From Primorskyibacter aestuariivivens (lineage in GTDB: Bacteria > Pseudomonadota > Alphaproteobacteria > Rhodobacterales > Rhodobacteraceae), in assembly GCF_028023675.1 (NCBI RefSeq), contig NZ_JAQIOZ010000011.1, forward strand, positions 92,023 to 156,022: a DNA stretch of 64,000 nucleotides, read 5' to 3'. The notes beneath the pieces are model-generated. The model worked only from the letters and a program-made list of their open reading frames with translations. It was not told the origin of the DNA and made no database searches. Made by a program: the position numbers and the translations under genes. The stretch's first letter is position 1, and every line of letters starts with the position of its first letter. Positions 27,167 to 35,755 of this stretch are shown here, piece after piece.

Positions 27167-27243
27167 AATAGCCGTTCCGTCCCGCAGACCCGCCTTTGAT
27201 CCCGAACCCAAACGGAGGCTATTCCCGAGCCGATTCATGCTCG
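27167..27243. terminator. weak inverted repeats between convergent genes
   Basis: AATAGCC (27167-27173) pairs with GGCTATT (27217-27223), followed by a short CCGAGC/GCTCGG hairpin. They lie between the convergent rpe and glutamate-synthase-like genes. A terminator role is an inference from position. Confidence 0.35.
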
Positions 27244-27262
27244 GACGCGCCCCCCCCGACCT

Positions 27263-28795
27263 TCAGCGCCCGACCCCGGCAAAGCGCACGCCGCTGAGAT
27301 CAGCCATCTCCCGTTTCCACGTTGTCAGGTCGCGTTGGCTCAGATCTCTCAGCGCGTGATGACCGCAGGCCCGCGCCAGAACCTGCATGAGTTCCACGCT
27401 GGCCCCGAAATACCGCGCCAGTCGCTCAGCCCCCGTCTGCACGTCCAGCCGCTTGCGCAGCTCGGGTTTCTGGGTCGCGACACCGACCGGGCAATTGTTG
27501 GAATTGCACATGCGCGCGGCGATACAGCCAACCGCCTGCATGGCCGAATTGCTGATCGCGACCGCATCCGCGCCAAGCGCCATGGCCTTGGTAAAATCCT
27601 CGGCGACGCGCAGCCCGCCGGTGATGACCAGGGTAACCTCGCGGCCGGTCTTGGCGTCCAGATGCGCCCGTGCACGGGCCAGTGCCGGGATCGTCGGGAC
27701 TGAGATATGGTCACGGAAGATCAGTGGCGCGGCCCCGGTGCCGCCGCCCCGCCCGTCGAGAATGATGTAATCGGCGCTGGCTTCCAGCGCAAAGTCGATA
27801 TCCTCCTCGATATGGTTGGCTGAGAGTTTGAACCCGATGGGAATACCGCCGGAGCGTTCGCGCACCTGATCGGCGATACGTTTGAAATCAGCCGGAGTTT
27901 CAAGATCGGGGAAGGTCGCGGGCGAGATCGCAGATTGCCCCGGCTCCAGCCCGCGCACCTCGGCGATCTTGTCCTCCACCTTGTCTCCGGGCAGATGCCC
28001 GCCCGTGCCGGTCTTGGCCCCCTGACCACCTTTGAAATGGAAGGCCTGCACGCGGGACACGAGATCAATGTCCCAGCCGAACCGGGCCGAGGCCAGCTCA
28101 TAGAAATAGCGGCTATTCTCGGCCTGTTCCTCGGGCAGCATCCCGCCTTCTCCGGAACATATCCCGGTGCCAGCCATCTCTGCCCCGCGCGCCAGTGCTG
28201 TCTTGGCTTCTTCGGAGAGCGCACCAAAGCTCATGTCAGATACAAAGAGCGGAATATCCAGCTGCAGGGGCCGGGCCGCACGCGGACCAATTGTGACGGA
28301 CGTGTCAACCGAAGCCTCGTCCAGCAGGGGTTTGCGCGCCATCTGTGCGGGCAGGATCTGGATATCGTCCCAATGGGGCAGGTCCTTGCGCGGGACCCCC
28401 ATGGCCCCCATTTCGCCGTGATGGCCCAGTTTCGACAGGCCGTCACGGGCGAGTTCATGGATGCGGGCCACGGTCGGCTCTTCGGGGGTCGGGTTGGCGG
28501 TGGGAATGTCGGGTTTCGGGCTTGGCGCCAGGTCGCCAACCTCAAGCCCGGCCAACCCCGCATGGGTGCCGTCGCAAAACGGGCCATTCGCCGTCGATTT
28601 GCATTGGCAGAGCACGGCGCTTTCGGTCTTGTCCGCGGTGAATTTGAGCGGCGTCACATCGGTGCCCGCGTGCGAGCCGTCGCAAAACGGTTGCGATTTG
28701 GACAGCCCACACCGGCACCAGAAATAGGTTTTTCCTTCTTCCAGATCGATCTTGGCCGGTTTCTTTGCGGCGATGATTGGCACGGTTTTGGTCAT
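27263..28795 (-). CDS. FMN glutamate-synthase-like protein with two N-terminal CDGSH domains
   Basis: 510 residues. Two CDGSH iron-sulfur units come first: Cys27, Cys29, Cys38, His42, then Cys63, Cys65, Cys74, His78. After a Pro-rich linker (about residues 90-108) comes a glutamate synthase central domain. It has FMN barrel pieces VSDMSFGALSEEAK, KGGQGAKTG and YIILDGRGGGTGAAP, and a 3Fe-4S-type cysteine set in CIAARMCNSNNCPVGVATQ. The class II amidotransferase and C-terminal GXGXG domains of GltB are absent, so it is a GltB2-like oxidoreductase, not a full synthase. The ATG follows AGGAGAGGG. The electron partner and substrate are unknown. Confidence 0.88.
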   Translation of the reverse strand: MTKTVPIIAAKKPAKIDLEEGKTYFWCRCGLSKSQPFCDGSHAGTDVTPLKFTADKTESAVLCQCKSTANGPFCDGTHAGLAGLEVGDLAPSPKPDIPTANPTPEEPTVARIHELARDGLSKLGHHGEMGAMGVPRKDLPHWDDIQILPAQMARKPLLDEASVDTSVTIGPRAARPLQLDIPLFVSDMSFGALSEEAKTALARGAEMAGTGICSGEGGMLPEEQAENSRYFYELASARFGWDIDLVSRVQAFHFKGGQGAKTGTGGHLPGDKVEDKIAEVRGLEPGQSAISPATFPDLETPADFKRIADQVRERSGGIPIGFKLSANHIEEDIDFALEASADYIILDGRGGGTGAAPLIFRDHISVPTIPALARARAHLDAKTGREVTLVITGGLRVAEDFTKAMALGADAVAISNSAMQAVGCIAARMCNSNNCPVGVATQKPELRKRLDVQTGAERLARYFGASVELMQVLARACGHHALRDLSQRDLTTWKREMADLSGVRFAGVGR

Positions 28796-28874
28796 GATGT
28801 CCCTCTCCTGAGTACCCTGAAGTCACGTGTTAATGCTCTGGTCCGGCCTTGCGAAACGCATGCGCCCGCTCCCG

Positions 28875-29810
28875 TCAACCCGGCAGCGGAATGAATTCCT
28901 GATCATCGCCGGGCGGCAGCTGGAAGCGGCCGTTCTGCCAGTCGCCCATCCGCCAGGCCTCTTTCGCGGCCTCGATCCGTTCGCGGGACGACGCGACAAA
29001 GTTCCACCAGATAAAGCGCTCGCCCTCCATCGTGTCCCCGCCCAGCAGCATGACGCGCGCACCCTGCGCGCCTGCGGTCACGGCCAGCCCGTCGCCGGGG
29101 CGGAAAACCAGCATCCGGCCTTGCGCGTAGCTCTCGCCCGACACTGTGACTTCGCCCTGCAGCACATAGACGCCGCGGTCCTCGTGATCGTCGGGCAGCG
29201 GCAGGCGCGCGCCGGGTTGCAGGACCGCATCGGCGTAGAACATGCGCGAGGGCGTGGCCACGGGGGCGCGTTCGCCATAGAGATCACCCATGATCAGACG
29301 CACCTCTTTGCCCTCGCCCTCGATCATCGGCAGGGCGGATTTTGCAGCATGCACAAAGCGCGCCGGGTTGTCTTCCTGATCCTTGGGCAGCGCCAGCCAG
29401 GTTTGCAGACCAAAGAGGCTGTGGGGCTGTTTGCGCGCCTCGCCGTCCACCCGTTCGGAATGGGTGATGCCGTGACCGGCCTCCATCCAGTTCACCGCGC
29501 CCGGTTCGATCCATTGATCGGTGCCAAGACTGTCACGGTGGTGGATCTTGCCCTTGAGCAGATAGGTGACAGTGCCCAGCCCGATATGAGGATGGGGGCG
29601 CACGTCGATGCCCTGTCCGGTGAGGAACTCGGCCGGGCCCATCTGGTCAAAGAAGATGAAGGGGCCGACCATCTGGCGTTTGGCAGACGGCAGCGCACGG
29701 CGCACCTCGAACCCTCCGATATCGCGGGCGCGCGGAATGATCAGGGTGTCGATGGCATCAATGGCGTCGCCGGTCGGGCAATGAGGATCAAGCGTCGGGT
29801 TCCAGGACAT
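28875..29810 (-). CDS. pirin family protein
   Basis: 311 residues from MSWNPTLDPH, with AAGGAG upstream; the longer frame reads through the promoter region. Cupin metal ligands are visible in RPHPHIGLGTVTYLL and GHGITHSERV, followed by FGLQTWLALP. The C-terminal pirin half is FIWWNFVASSRERIEAA. Bacterial pirins include quercetinase-like oxygenases and redox regulators; the role here is open. Confidence 0.9.
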   Translation of the reverse strand: MSWNPTLDPHCPTGDAIDAIDTLIIPRARDIGGFEVRRALPSAKRQMVGPFIFFDQMGPAEFLTGQGIDVRPHPHIGLGTVTYLLKGKIHHRDSLGTDQWIEPGAVNWMEAGHGITHSERVDGEARKQPHSLFGLQTWLALPKDQEDNPARFVHAAKSALPMIEGEGKEVRLIMGDLYGERAPVATPSRMFYADAVLQPGARLPLPDDHEDRGVYVLQGEVTVSGESYAQGRMLVFRPGDGLAVTAGAQGARVMLLGGDTMEGERFIWWNFVASSRERIEAAKEAWRMGDWQNGRFQLPPGDDQEFIPLPG

Positions 29811-29987
29811 GGGCAGTCTCCTTTCTGCGTCAGCAGGAAGATAGGGCGCAAAGTCGTTTCTGCGAATTCCGAGCTTTCGCAAGGCTTTTGTGCGAATACG
29901 CACTATCTGGCGGAATACGCCCGCTTTTGCGCGCGACCGCCAAGGCTGTAATTGACCGGTCCGGCCCCGCTGACGTAGGCTCGCAGC

Positions 29988-30452
29988 ATGAGCATCGGCA
30001 AGCATTTCGACGATTTTTCCGTCGGGGACATTTTTGAAACCAACGGGGTCACGCTCACCGAGAGCGGGATCATCGACTTCGCACTGCTTTACGATCCGCA
30101 ACCGTTTCACATGGACGCGGTTGACGCCAAGAATTCGATTTTCGGGGGGCTGATCGCCAGTGGGTTTCAAACCCTCGCGCTGACCTTCCGGCTTTTTCGC
30201 GATACGAGCGTTCTGAACGGCACCAATATAGGCGGCCATGGGATGGACGAAGTGCGGTGGCACGCGCCCGTCAATGCCGGAGACACGATCCGTGTGCGCG
30301 TCACGGTCGAGGCGGTCACGCCCTCGCGCTCAAAACCTGACCGGGGCACGATCCGGTTCCGCTATCGAACCTATAATCAGGACGGGACACAGGTGCTGAG
30401 CGTTGCGATGGACCACATCGTAGCGCGGCAAAAGGCACATGAGGGCGCGTGA
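29988..30452 (+). CDS. MaoC-like hot-dog dehydratase
   Basis: 154 residues. The R-hydratase region FALLYDPQPFHMDAVDA carries the Asp/His pair, followed by FGGLIASGFQTLALTFRL; the later HAPVNAGDTIRVRVTV matches MaoC. It probably hydrates or dehydrates an enoyl-CoA. It is divergent from the pirin gene with a 177-base gap that carries two GAATACGC stretches but no clear operator. Confidence 0.9.
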   Translation: MSIGKHFDDFSVGDIFETNGVTLTESGIIDFALLYDPQPFHMDAVDAKNSIFGGLIASGFQTLALTFRLFRDTSVLNGTNIGGHGMDEVRWHAPVNAGDTIRVRVTVEAVTPSRSKPDRGTIRFRYRTYNQDGTQVLSVAMDHIVARQKAHEGA

Positions 30453-30493
30453 TCCAGACGACGGCATTCCCCGTCGATCATTTTGACCACTGC

Positions 30494-30940
30494 CTATCTG
30501 CCCGCCGCACGCAATTCTCGTTCCAACGCATCAAGGAACCGCGACCGATCCGCTTTGGAAAACGCCTTGCCACCGCCCTGGCGGAACGGATCAGCCGAGC
30601 GCAGATCGGCCATCAGGTCGCGCATCGCCAACTGCTGGCCGATATTGGCCGGGGTGAAGGCCTCGCCATTATGGCGCAGAGCACGCGCGCCGGCCTCAAC
30701 GCATTTGGCGACCAAGGGGATATCGCCGGTCACCACAACGTCACCGGGGCCGGCGCGGTCGGCGATCCACATATCGGCCACGTCGGGGCCTTCCGGGACG
30801 ATCACGGTCTCGATCAGAGGGTTCTGCGACGGGCGCAGCCCACCATTGGAGACGACAAAGACCTGCGCGCGGTGGCGGGTAGCAACTTTTTCGACCTCGG
30901 GTTTGACCGGGCAGGCATCTGCATCGACATAGATCGCCAT
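30494..30940 (-). CDS. YaiI/YqxD family (DUF188) protein
   Basis: 148 residues from the ATG at 30940; a GTG three bases earlier is also possible. The PIN-like fold shows conserved acidic residues in [35 protein letters not shown] and the basic C-terminus [18 protein letters not shown]. Family function is unknown, with nuclease-like residues. Confidence 0.9.
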   Translation of the reverse strand: MAIYVDADACPVKPEVEKVATRHRAQVFVVSNGGLRPSQNPLIETVIVPEGPDVADMWIADRAGPGDVVVTGDIPLVAKCVEAGARALRHNGEAFTPANIGQQLAMRDLMADLRSADPFRQGGGKAFSKADRSRFLDALERELRAAGR

Positions 30941-30964
30941 CACATCCCCCGGCCTTGAGCCGTA

Positions 30965-31792
30965 TTACCGCCAGAGCGCCTCGGCATGGAAGGCCACGTG
31001 ATCTTCCATGAAACTGGAGATGAAGAAATAGCTGTGATCGTAGCCCTTTTGCATGCGCAGGCTATGTTCCACGCGTTTTTCCGACATGGCCCCGGCCAAC
31101 TCCTCGGTCATCAAAAGATCGCCGAACTGATCATCGGTGCCGGTATCAATCAGCACCGGCGCGTCGATGCCACCTTTGCGCATCAGGCAGGTGGCGTCAT
31201 GCGCTTCCCAATCCGCGTCCTCGCCCAGATAGGCGGTGAACTGTTTGCGGCCCCAGTCGCTCTGGCTGGGATTGCAGATCGGGGCAAAGGCCGACACGGA
31301 TGCAAAGCGGCCCGGGTGTTTCATCGCCAGCGTCAGTGCGCCATGCCCGCCCATTGAATGGCCGCAGATCGACTGCAACGTCTCGTCCAGCGGGAAATTG
31401 TTGAACAGCACGCGGGGCAGTTCATCGGCGATATAGCTTTCCATCTGGAAATGCGGTGCCCAGGGGGCTTGGGTCGCGTTCACATAGAATCCCGCCCCCT
31501 GCCCGAGGTCATAGGCGTCGTCATTGGCCACATCCGCCCCACGCGGTGAGGTGTCGGGAAAAACCATGGCGACGCCATATTCGGCGCACCAGCCCTGCGC
31601 TGCGGCCTTGGTCATGGCGTTTTCATGGGTGCAGGTCAGGCCCGACAGATACCAGATCAGCGGCACCGGTCCCTCCTCGGCCTGCGGCGGCAGGTAAAGG
31701 CCAAAGGTCATGTCGCATCCGCAGGCCTCGGACGGGTGGCTTGCCACGATTTGTCGTCCGCCAAAGGCGCGGTTGTCGGATTGGATTTCCAT
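30965..31792 (-). CDS. fghA: S-formylglutathione hydrolase
   Basis: 275 residues, alpha/beta hydrolase of the esterase D family. The oxyanion/N-terminal region is YLSGLTCTHENAMTKAA, the nucleophile elbow is GHSMGGHGALT, and the acid and His lie in LIDTGTDDQFGD and GYDHSYFFISSF. It hydrolyses S-formylglutathione to formate and glutathione in formaldehyde detoxification. The matching S-(hydroxymethyl)glutathione dehydrogenase is 10 kb away at 42252-43364, so the two steps are not in one operon. GGGAGAG precedes the ATG. Confidence 0.94.
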   Translation of the reverse strand: MEIQSDNRAFGGRQIVASHPSEACGCDMTFGLYLPPQAEEGPVPLIWYLSGLTCTHENAMTKAAAQGWCAEYGVAMVFPDTSPRGADVANDDAYDLGQGAGFYVNATQAPWAPHFQMESYIADELPRVLFNNFPLDETLQSICGHSMGGHGALTLAMKHPGRFASVSAFAPICNPSQSDWGRKQFTAYLGEDADWEAHDATCLMRKGGIDAPVLIDTGTDDQFGDLLMTEELAGAMSEKRVEHSLRMQKGYDHSYFFISSFMEDHVAFHAEALWR

Positions 31793-31828
31793 GGTCTCTC
31801 CCTAATCTGTTTTTATGGCCTTCGGCGG

Positions 31829-31848
31829 GCGTATTTGGCACGAGAAGA
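31829..31848 (+). repeat. recurring intergenic motif, divergent copy 3
   Basis: GCGTATTTGGCACGAGAAGA resembles the minus-strand reading of the motifs at 8424-8449 and 25343-25367 with a few changes. It is in the 87-base gap upstream of fghA and downstream of the AEC carrier gene. Confidence 0.45.
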
Positions 31849-31879
31849 CGGACCAGGCGCGCCGCTGTCAACCCCGCGT

Positions 31880-32809
31880 CTAGGCCCCGGTCATCCAGGC
31901 AATCACGATCGGCAGGGTCACAATGCTGATCGCGGTGGATATCAGGATTGCCGCAGACACCCGATGCGGGGCCACCCCGTAATGCTGGGCAAGGATGTAA
32001 ACATTGCCTGCCACCGGCAGCGCTGCCGCCGAGACGATGATCGTGGCGGTGAACGCATCCACCGGGAACAGGAGCAACGCGGCAATCGCCACGAAGACCG
32101 GGTGCAAGACCAGCTTGCAGAACGACAGGTAGCCCGCGATATAGACCCGCTCCGCCGATTTACTGGCCAGCGACGCGCCGATGGCAAAGAGCGCCCCGGG
32201 CGTGGCCGCCCCGCCCAGGATGGTCACGAATTCGTTGACGGAAACGGGCAAATCCCACCCCGTTGAGGCCCAGGCTAGGCCCAACACGATGGAGACGATC
32301 ATCGGGTTCTTGACCAGACCCATCCCAACCGTGCGCAAGACACCCAGCGACATGCGCCCATCTCGCGAGCCGGTGATCAGGATCACGATAAGCGACGAGA
32401 ACACGATCAGGTCCACCGCCAGAACCAGCATGACCGGGCCAATCGCCTCGGGACCGAAGAGCAGCACAAACATCGGGACGCCGAGAAAGCCGGTATTGCC
32501 GATCACCGCCACCTGCGCTTCGACCGCATTGGTTTCGACATCCAGACCGCGCAGAAAGCCGATCATCGTGGCAATGCCATAGACAAAGGCCGTGCCCCAC
32601 AGATAGGCCGCGACAAGCCAGCCATCCCAGATTTCCGCCATGGACAGATTGGCCGAGAAGCGGAACAGCATGGCCGAGAGCGCAAAGTAGAATACGAATT
32701 TGGTGAGATAGGCCGTCGCCTCTTCTGAAAAGAACCTTGCCCGCCCGGCCCAGTAGCCGAGGCCGATAATGGCGAAAAAGGGCAGAGTTTTCAGAAAGAT
32801 TTCCAGCAT
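31880..32809 (-). CDS. AEC (auxin efflux carrier) family transporter
   Basis: 309 residues of ten predicted membrane helices in two five-helix halves. Family features are the opening LPFFAIIGLGYWAGRARFF, the GNTGFLGVPMFVLLFG segment in helix 4-5, and a polar crossing near PVAGNVYILAQHYG. Bacterial members (MdcF-like) carry malonate or other carboxylates. No neighbour indicates the substrate. Confidence 0.88.
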   Translation of the reverse strand: MLEIFLKTLPFFAIIGLGYWAGRARFFSEEATAYLTKFVFYFALSAMLFRFSANLSMAEIWDGWLVAAYLWGTAFVYGIATMIGFLRGLDVETNAVEAQVAVIGNTGFLGVPMFVLLFGPEAIGPVMLVLAVDLIVFSSLIVILITGSRDGRMSLGVLRTVGMGLVKNPMIVSIVLGLAWASTGWDLPVSVNEFVTILGGAATPGALFAIGASLASKSAERVYIAGYLSFCKLVLHPVFVAIAALLLFPVDAFTATIIVSAAALPVAGNVYILAQHYGVAPHRVSAAILISTAISIVTLPIVIAWMTGA

Positions 32810-32846
32810 GGGACACCGATAGCATGGGCATCGGTGGCGTCAATTG

Positions 32847-33512
32847 TCACGGCAGGGGCGACACCCCGAAAAGATGCGGATGCAGCATGATCAGCGCATA
32901 AAAAGCCGAGATACCCGCCGCAACGCGGAAAACAAGCTCGGGCCAGCGGCACGGCGCGTGCAGCCACGGCGCATCACGCAGTGCCGCGCGGGCGGCGTCC
33001 CAAATGCCGCCCATCTGGCGTCTACGGCGTCGGTCGATCAGAAATTGGCCGAGGATGGCAAAACCCGCGAAGCCGCCGAACAGGATCACATGCGCCAGAT
33101 CGCCATTGGCCAGCATATGTGCCCCCGCCCAGAGCGCTAAAGCCACCAACAGCGGATGGCGCATGAAGCGCAGGATTCCGGGATGCGTTGGATCAAAGCC
33201 CGCATCCGGTCCGCCAAAGGAAAACGGGTTGGGCCGCCCCAGAGTCAGCGCAACGATCAGGCTGACCGCAAGCATCAGGGTCAGCACCAGATGCGGATGC
33301 CACGGCGCCCAGTCCCAGAGCGGCACAAAAGGCGCGCGCCCCGCCGCGCTGATCAACCACGCCAGCACCGCAATTGACAGGGCCGAATAGGCCAGCGTAA
33401 ACCCGCCCCGCCTCACCAATGCCGCGATCCGGCCCTTGGTCCGGGGACGGACGGGCACCGCATGGCTCAGGAAAAACGCGGCATATGCTGCGATGAACTC
33501 CCACCAGCCCAT
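32847..33512 (-). CDS. NnrU family membrane protein
   Basis: 221 residues with about six hydrophobic helices. The NnrU-type core IVALTLGRPNPFSFGG followed by HPGILRFMRHPLLVALALWAG is clear and includes the HP and RHP motifs shared with isoprenylcysteine methyltransferase-like proteins. NnrU was first linked to nitric oxide metabolism, but no denitrification gene is nearby. GGAGG precedes the ATG. Confidence 0.85.
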   Translation of the reverse strand: MGWWEFIAAYAAFFLSHAVPVRPRTKGRIAALVRRGGFTLAYSALSIAVLAWLISAAGRAPFVPLWDWAPWHPHLVLTLMLAVSLIVALTLGRPNPFSFGGPDAGFDPTHPGILRFMRHPLLVALALWAGAHMLANGDLAHVILFGGFAGFAILGQFLIDRRRRRQMGGIWDAARAALRDAPWLHAPCRWPELVFRVAAGISAFYALIMLHPHLFGVSPLP

Positions 33513-33528
33513 TTACCTGCCTCCATAG

Positions 33529-33549
33529 GGTGCGCCATCACGGCGCACC
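33529..33549 (+). repeat. REP-like hairpin, copy 2
   Basis: Arms GGTGCGCC and GGCGCACC with loop ATCAC, preceded by ATAG. It lies between the mbfA and nnrU genes. A close sister with GTAG foot is at 42226-42246. Confidence 0.7.
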
Positions 33550-33554
33550 ATCCC

Positions 33555-34529
33555 CTAGCCGGACCCGATCAGCACACCTGCCGCAAAGACCAGCGCACCG
33601 CCCAGCACCACCTGAAACGCGGCGCGCAGCATCGGAGTTTCCATGAACTTGTTCTGGATCCAGGCAATCGCCCAAAGTTCGACAAAGACGATCAGGATGG
33701 CAATCGTTGTCGCGGTCCAGAAATCCGGGATAAGGTACGGCAGCGCATGGCCCAGACCGCCCAGCGTGGTCATCACGCCCGAGGCGATGCCGCGTTTGAC
33801 CGGTGAGCCCCGCCCGGAGAGCTGACCGTCATCCGAGGCCGCTTCGGTGAACCCCATCGAAATACCGGCACCGACCGAGGCGGCAAGCCCGACGAGAAAG
33901 GTGGTCCATGTGTCCTGTGTCGCGAAAGCCGTGGCAAAGATCGGGGCCAGTGTGGACACCGACCCATCCATGAGACCGGCAAGACCCGGCTGCACCCATG
34001 TCAGCACGAATTGCCGCTTGGCTGTCTCTTCCTCGTCGTCGCGCGCATCGCCATCGAGGTGCTTTTCCTCAAGCCGTTCTGCGCTGTTCTGGTGACCGGC
34101 CTCCGCCGCCGCCAGATCGCCCAAAAGCTTGCGCGTATCCGCATCGCTCGTGCGCTTGGCGGCTTCAAGGTAAAACCGTTCCGCATCTCGCTCCATTGCC
34201 GCGGCCTCGGACCGGATGCGTTCAAGTCCCAGATTTTCCACCAGCCAGACGGGACGCCGCGCATAGTACCCGGCGACATGTTCACGCCGGATCAGCGGGA
34301 TCACATCGCCAAAGCGCGCGCGGTGCAGCTCGATCAGGCGCTGGCGGTGACCGTCCTCTTCCTCGGCCATGCCGTCAAAAACACTGGCCGAATCCGGGAA
34401 GTCCTCGCGCAGCCGCTCGGCATACATGCGGTAGATCTGCGCATCGTCCTCTTCCGAGGAAATCGCAAGGGCCAGCACTTCCTGCTCGCTGAGATCCGAG
34501 AAACGCCGCCGCTGTGTGAGAAATCTCAT
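33555..34529 (-). CDS. mbfA: membrane-bound ferritin MbfA (erythrin-VIT family)
   Basis: 324 residues in two modules. The N-terminal rubrerythrin/ferritin-like di-iron domain (about 1-165) has ligands in ISSEEDDAQIYRMYAE, MAEEEDGHRQRLIELH and AAEAGHQNSAERL. The C-terminal VIT1/CCC1-like membrane domain has QPGLAGLMDGSVSTLAPIFA and GISMGFTEAASDDG, then hydrophobic helices to the end. Known homologues export iron and protect against iron and peroxide stress, and are repressed by Irr. A matching Irr-type box lies 11 bases before the ATG. The start has a good AGAGGTGA site. Confidence 0.93.
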   Translation of the reverse strand: MRFLTQRRRFSDLSEQEVLALAISSEEDDAQIYRMYAERLREDFPDSASVFDGMAEEEDGHRQRLIELHRARFGDVIPLIRREHVAGYYARRPVWLVENLGLERIRSEAAAMERDAERFYLEAAKRTSDADTRKLLGDLAAAEAGHQNSAERLEEKHLDGDARDDEEETAKRQFVLTWVQPGLAGLMDGSVSTLAPIFATAFATQDTWTTFLVGLAASVGAGISMGFTEAASDDGQLSGRGSPVKRGIASGVMTTLGGLGHALPYLIPDFWTATTIAILIVFVELWAIAWIQNKFMETPMLRAAFQVVLGGALVFAAGVLIGSG

Positions 34530-34539
34530 AGGTCACCTC

Positions 34540-34556
34540 TTTATAACGGTTCTAAA
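34540..34556 (-). promoter_or_regulatory. Irr-type iron control element of mbfA
   Basis: On the minus strand it reads TTTAGAACCGTTATAAA, one mismatch from the TTTAGAA-N3-TTCTAAA iron control element. It sits 11-27 bases upstream of the mbfA ATG, next to the ribosome site, so Irr binding would block expression. No irr gene is in the window; the call rests on motif and target gene. Confidence 0.7.
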
Positions 34557-34589
34557 CTTATACCGGTAAAATGATTTAGCAAGTGCAGC

Positions 34590-34629
34590 AACTAAACCAC
34601 TTAGTTCACTTTTATCTTGCAAAGTGAAC
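34590..34629. promoter_or_regulatory. two overlapping dyads in the mbfA / small-peptide divergent region
   Basis: AACTAA-N5-TTAGTT (34590-34606) is followed at once by arms GTTCACTTT and AAAGTGAAC around 8 bases (34604-34629). Both symmetric arms are perfect. They lie between divergent mbfA and the small secreted peptide gene, and could be operators, perhaps for the TetR protein encoded at 34909-35550. Confidence 0.5.
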
Positions 34630-34676
34630 CGTATAGTTTAGATAGTTCCGAACCCCCTGTTGAGAAAGGATTCGAC

Positions 34677-34844
34677 ATGCACCGTCTTGCCCCCGCTCTG
34701 ATCGCCCTGTCCCTGATTGCCGGCCCTGCCGCTGCCTTTGGACCGACCATCGACATGCCTTCGCTGAGCTTCCCGGACTCGTCGGGCAATGTGTCAACGC
34801 AGGGATGCGTCGCCACGCAACCGACGACCAATCCATGTGAATAA
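34677..34844 (+). CDS. small exported peptide of unknown function
   Basis: 55 residues. A clean signal peptide (MHRLAPALIALSLIAGPAAA) leaves a mature peptide of about 35 residues with two cysteines near the end (TQGCVATQPTTNPCE). GAGAAAGGA lies 6 bases before the ATG. It is divergent from mbfA and upstream of a TetR gene. No family was recognised, but signal peptide, ribosome site and dyads upstream make it credible. Confidence 0.6.
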   Translation: MHRLAPALIALSLIAGPAAAFGPTIDMPSLSFPDSSGNVSTQGCVATQPTTNPCE

Positions 34845-34908
34845 GCCGGGCGGCTTGCCCGAACTGAACCGTCCGGTCTATACTTCCCTTTCAAAGGGAG
34901 GATCCCGG

Positions 34909-35550
34909 ATGGGCGCAACGGCGAAAATCGACACACCTGACGCGCCGCCACAGGTGCGCCGGGGACGCAAGTTCGACCAGGTTCTGGACGGCGCGCGCAC
35001 CGTGTTTCTGGCGCATGGGTTCGAAGGGGCCTCTGTCGACGACATCGCCCGCGAGGCGGGTGTGTCCAAGGCCACGCTTTACAGCTATTTCCCCGACAAA
35101 CGGTTGCTGTTCCTTGAGGTCGCGGCCAATGAATGCTGTCGCCAGTCCGATCAGGCACAACATGATATCGACATGTCCGGCCCGCCGCGCATGGTGCTGG
35201 AACAGGTCGGGCGGCATTTTCTGGGCTTTATCCTGTCGGATTTCGGCCAGTCGATTTTCCGCATCTGTGTGGCCGAAGGCGACCGCTTTCCCGATCTGGG
35301 GCGGCAGTTCTACAATTCCGGTCCTGCCGTGATGCACAAGGCGCTGGTGGAATATCTTCAGGCGTCGATGGGGCGCGGCGAATTGCAGATCGAGGATTTC
35401 GATCTTGCTGCCGATCAGTTCGGCGAATTGTGCAAGGCCGATCTCTGGCCGCGGCTGATTTTCAACGTGACGCGCAGCTTCCGCCCCGAGGAAATCACGC
35501 GTGTCATCACGGGTGCCGTCGACACGTTCATGGCGCGCTACGGCGTGTGA
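34909..35550 (+). CDS. TetR/AcrR family repressor, AefR-like C-terminal domain
   Basis: 213 residues from the ATG at 34909 after AAGGGAGG. The N-terminal helix-turn-helix is complete: ARTVFLAHGFEGASVDDIAREAGVSKATLYSYFPDK (about residues 35-70). The ligand domain ends with LAADQFGELCKADLWPRLIF, typical of AefR/TetR_C_7 proteins. Its likely targets are itself and neighbours, perhaps through the dyads at 34590-34629; this is inference. Confidence 0.88.
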   Translation: MGATAKIDTPDAPPQVRRGRKFDQVLDGARTVFLAHGFEGASVDDIAREAGVSKATLYSYFPDKRLLFLEVAANECCRQSDQAQHDIDMSGPPRMVLEQVGRHFLGFILSDFGQSIFRICVAEGDRFPDLGRQFYNSGPAVMHKALVEYLQASMGRGELQIEDFDLAADQFGELCKADLWPRLIFNVTRSFRPEEITRVITGAVDTFMARYGV

Positions 35551-35560
35551 TCGCCGTATC

Positions 35561-35755
35561 TCAGTCGGAGGACACGTTGTATCCGGCAACGGAAATTGCG
35601 TCGCGCACCCGGTCCTCGGGCTGCGATGACGTGACCGTCACGATGCGCGTGTCCAGATCGGCCACCACCTCGGCCCCGGCATCCAGAGTTTTGATACTGT
35701 CCGTAATCGCAGCCGTGCAGTGACCGCAGCTCATATCCGGCACGTGAAATCTCAT
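35561..35755 (-). CDS. heavy-metal-associated (CopZ-like) copper chaperone
   Basis: 64 residues, a single HMA domain with the metal site [10 protein letters not shown] and a ferredoxin-like fold ending [12 protein letters not shown]. It is divergent from copA; AGGAAAGGG precedes the start. It probably carries Cu(I) to CopA. A same-strand overlapping frame is a shadow. Confidence 0.88.
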   Translation of the reverse strand: MRFHVPDMSCGHCTAAITDSIKTLDAGAEVVADLDTRIVTVTSSQPEDRVRDAISVAGYNVSSD

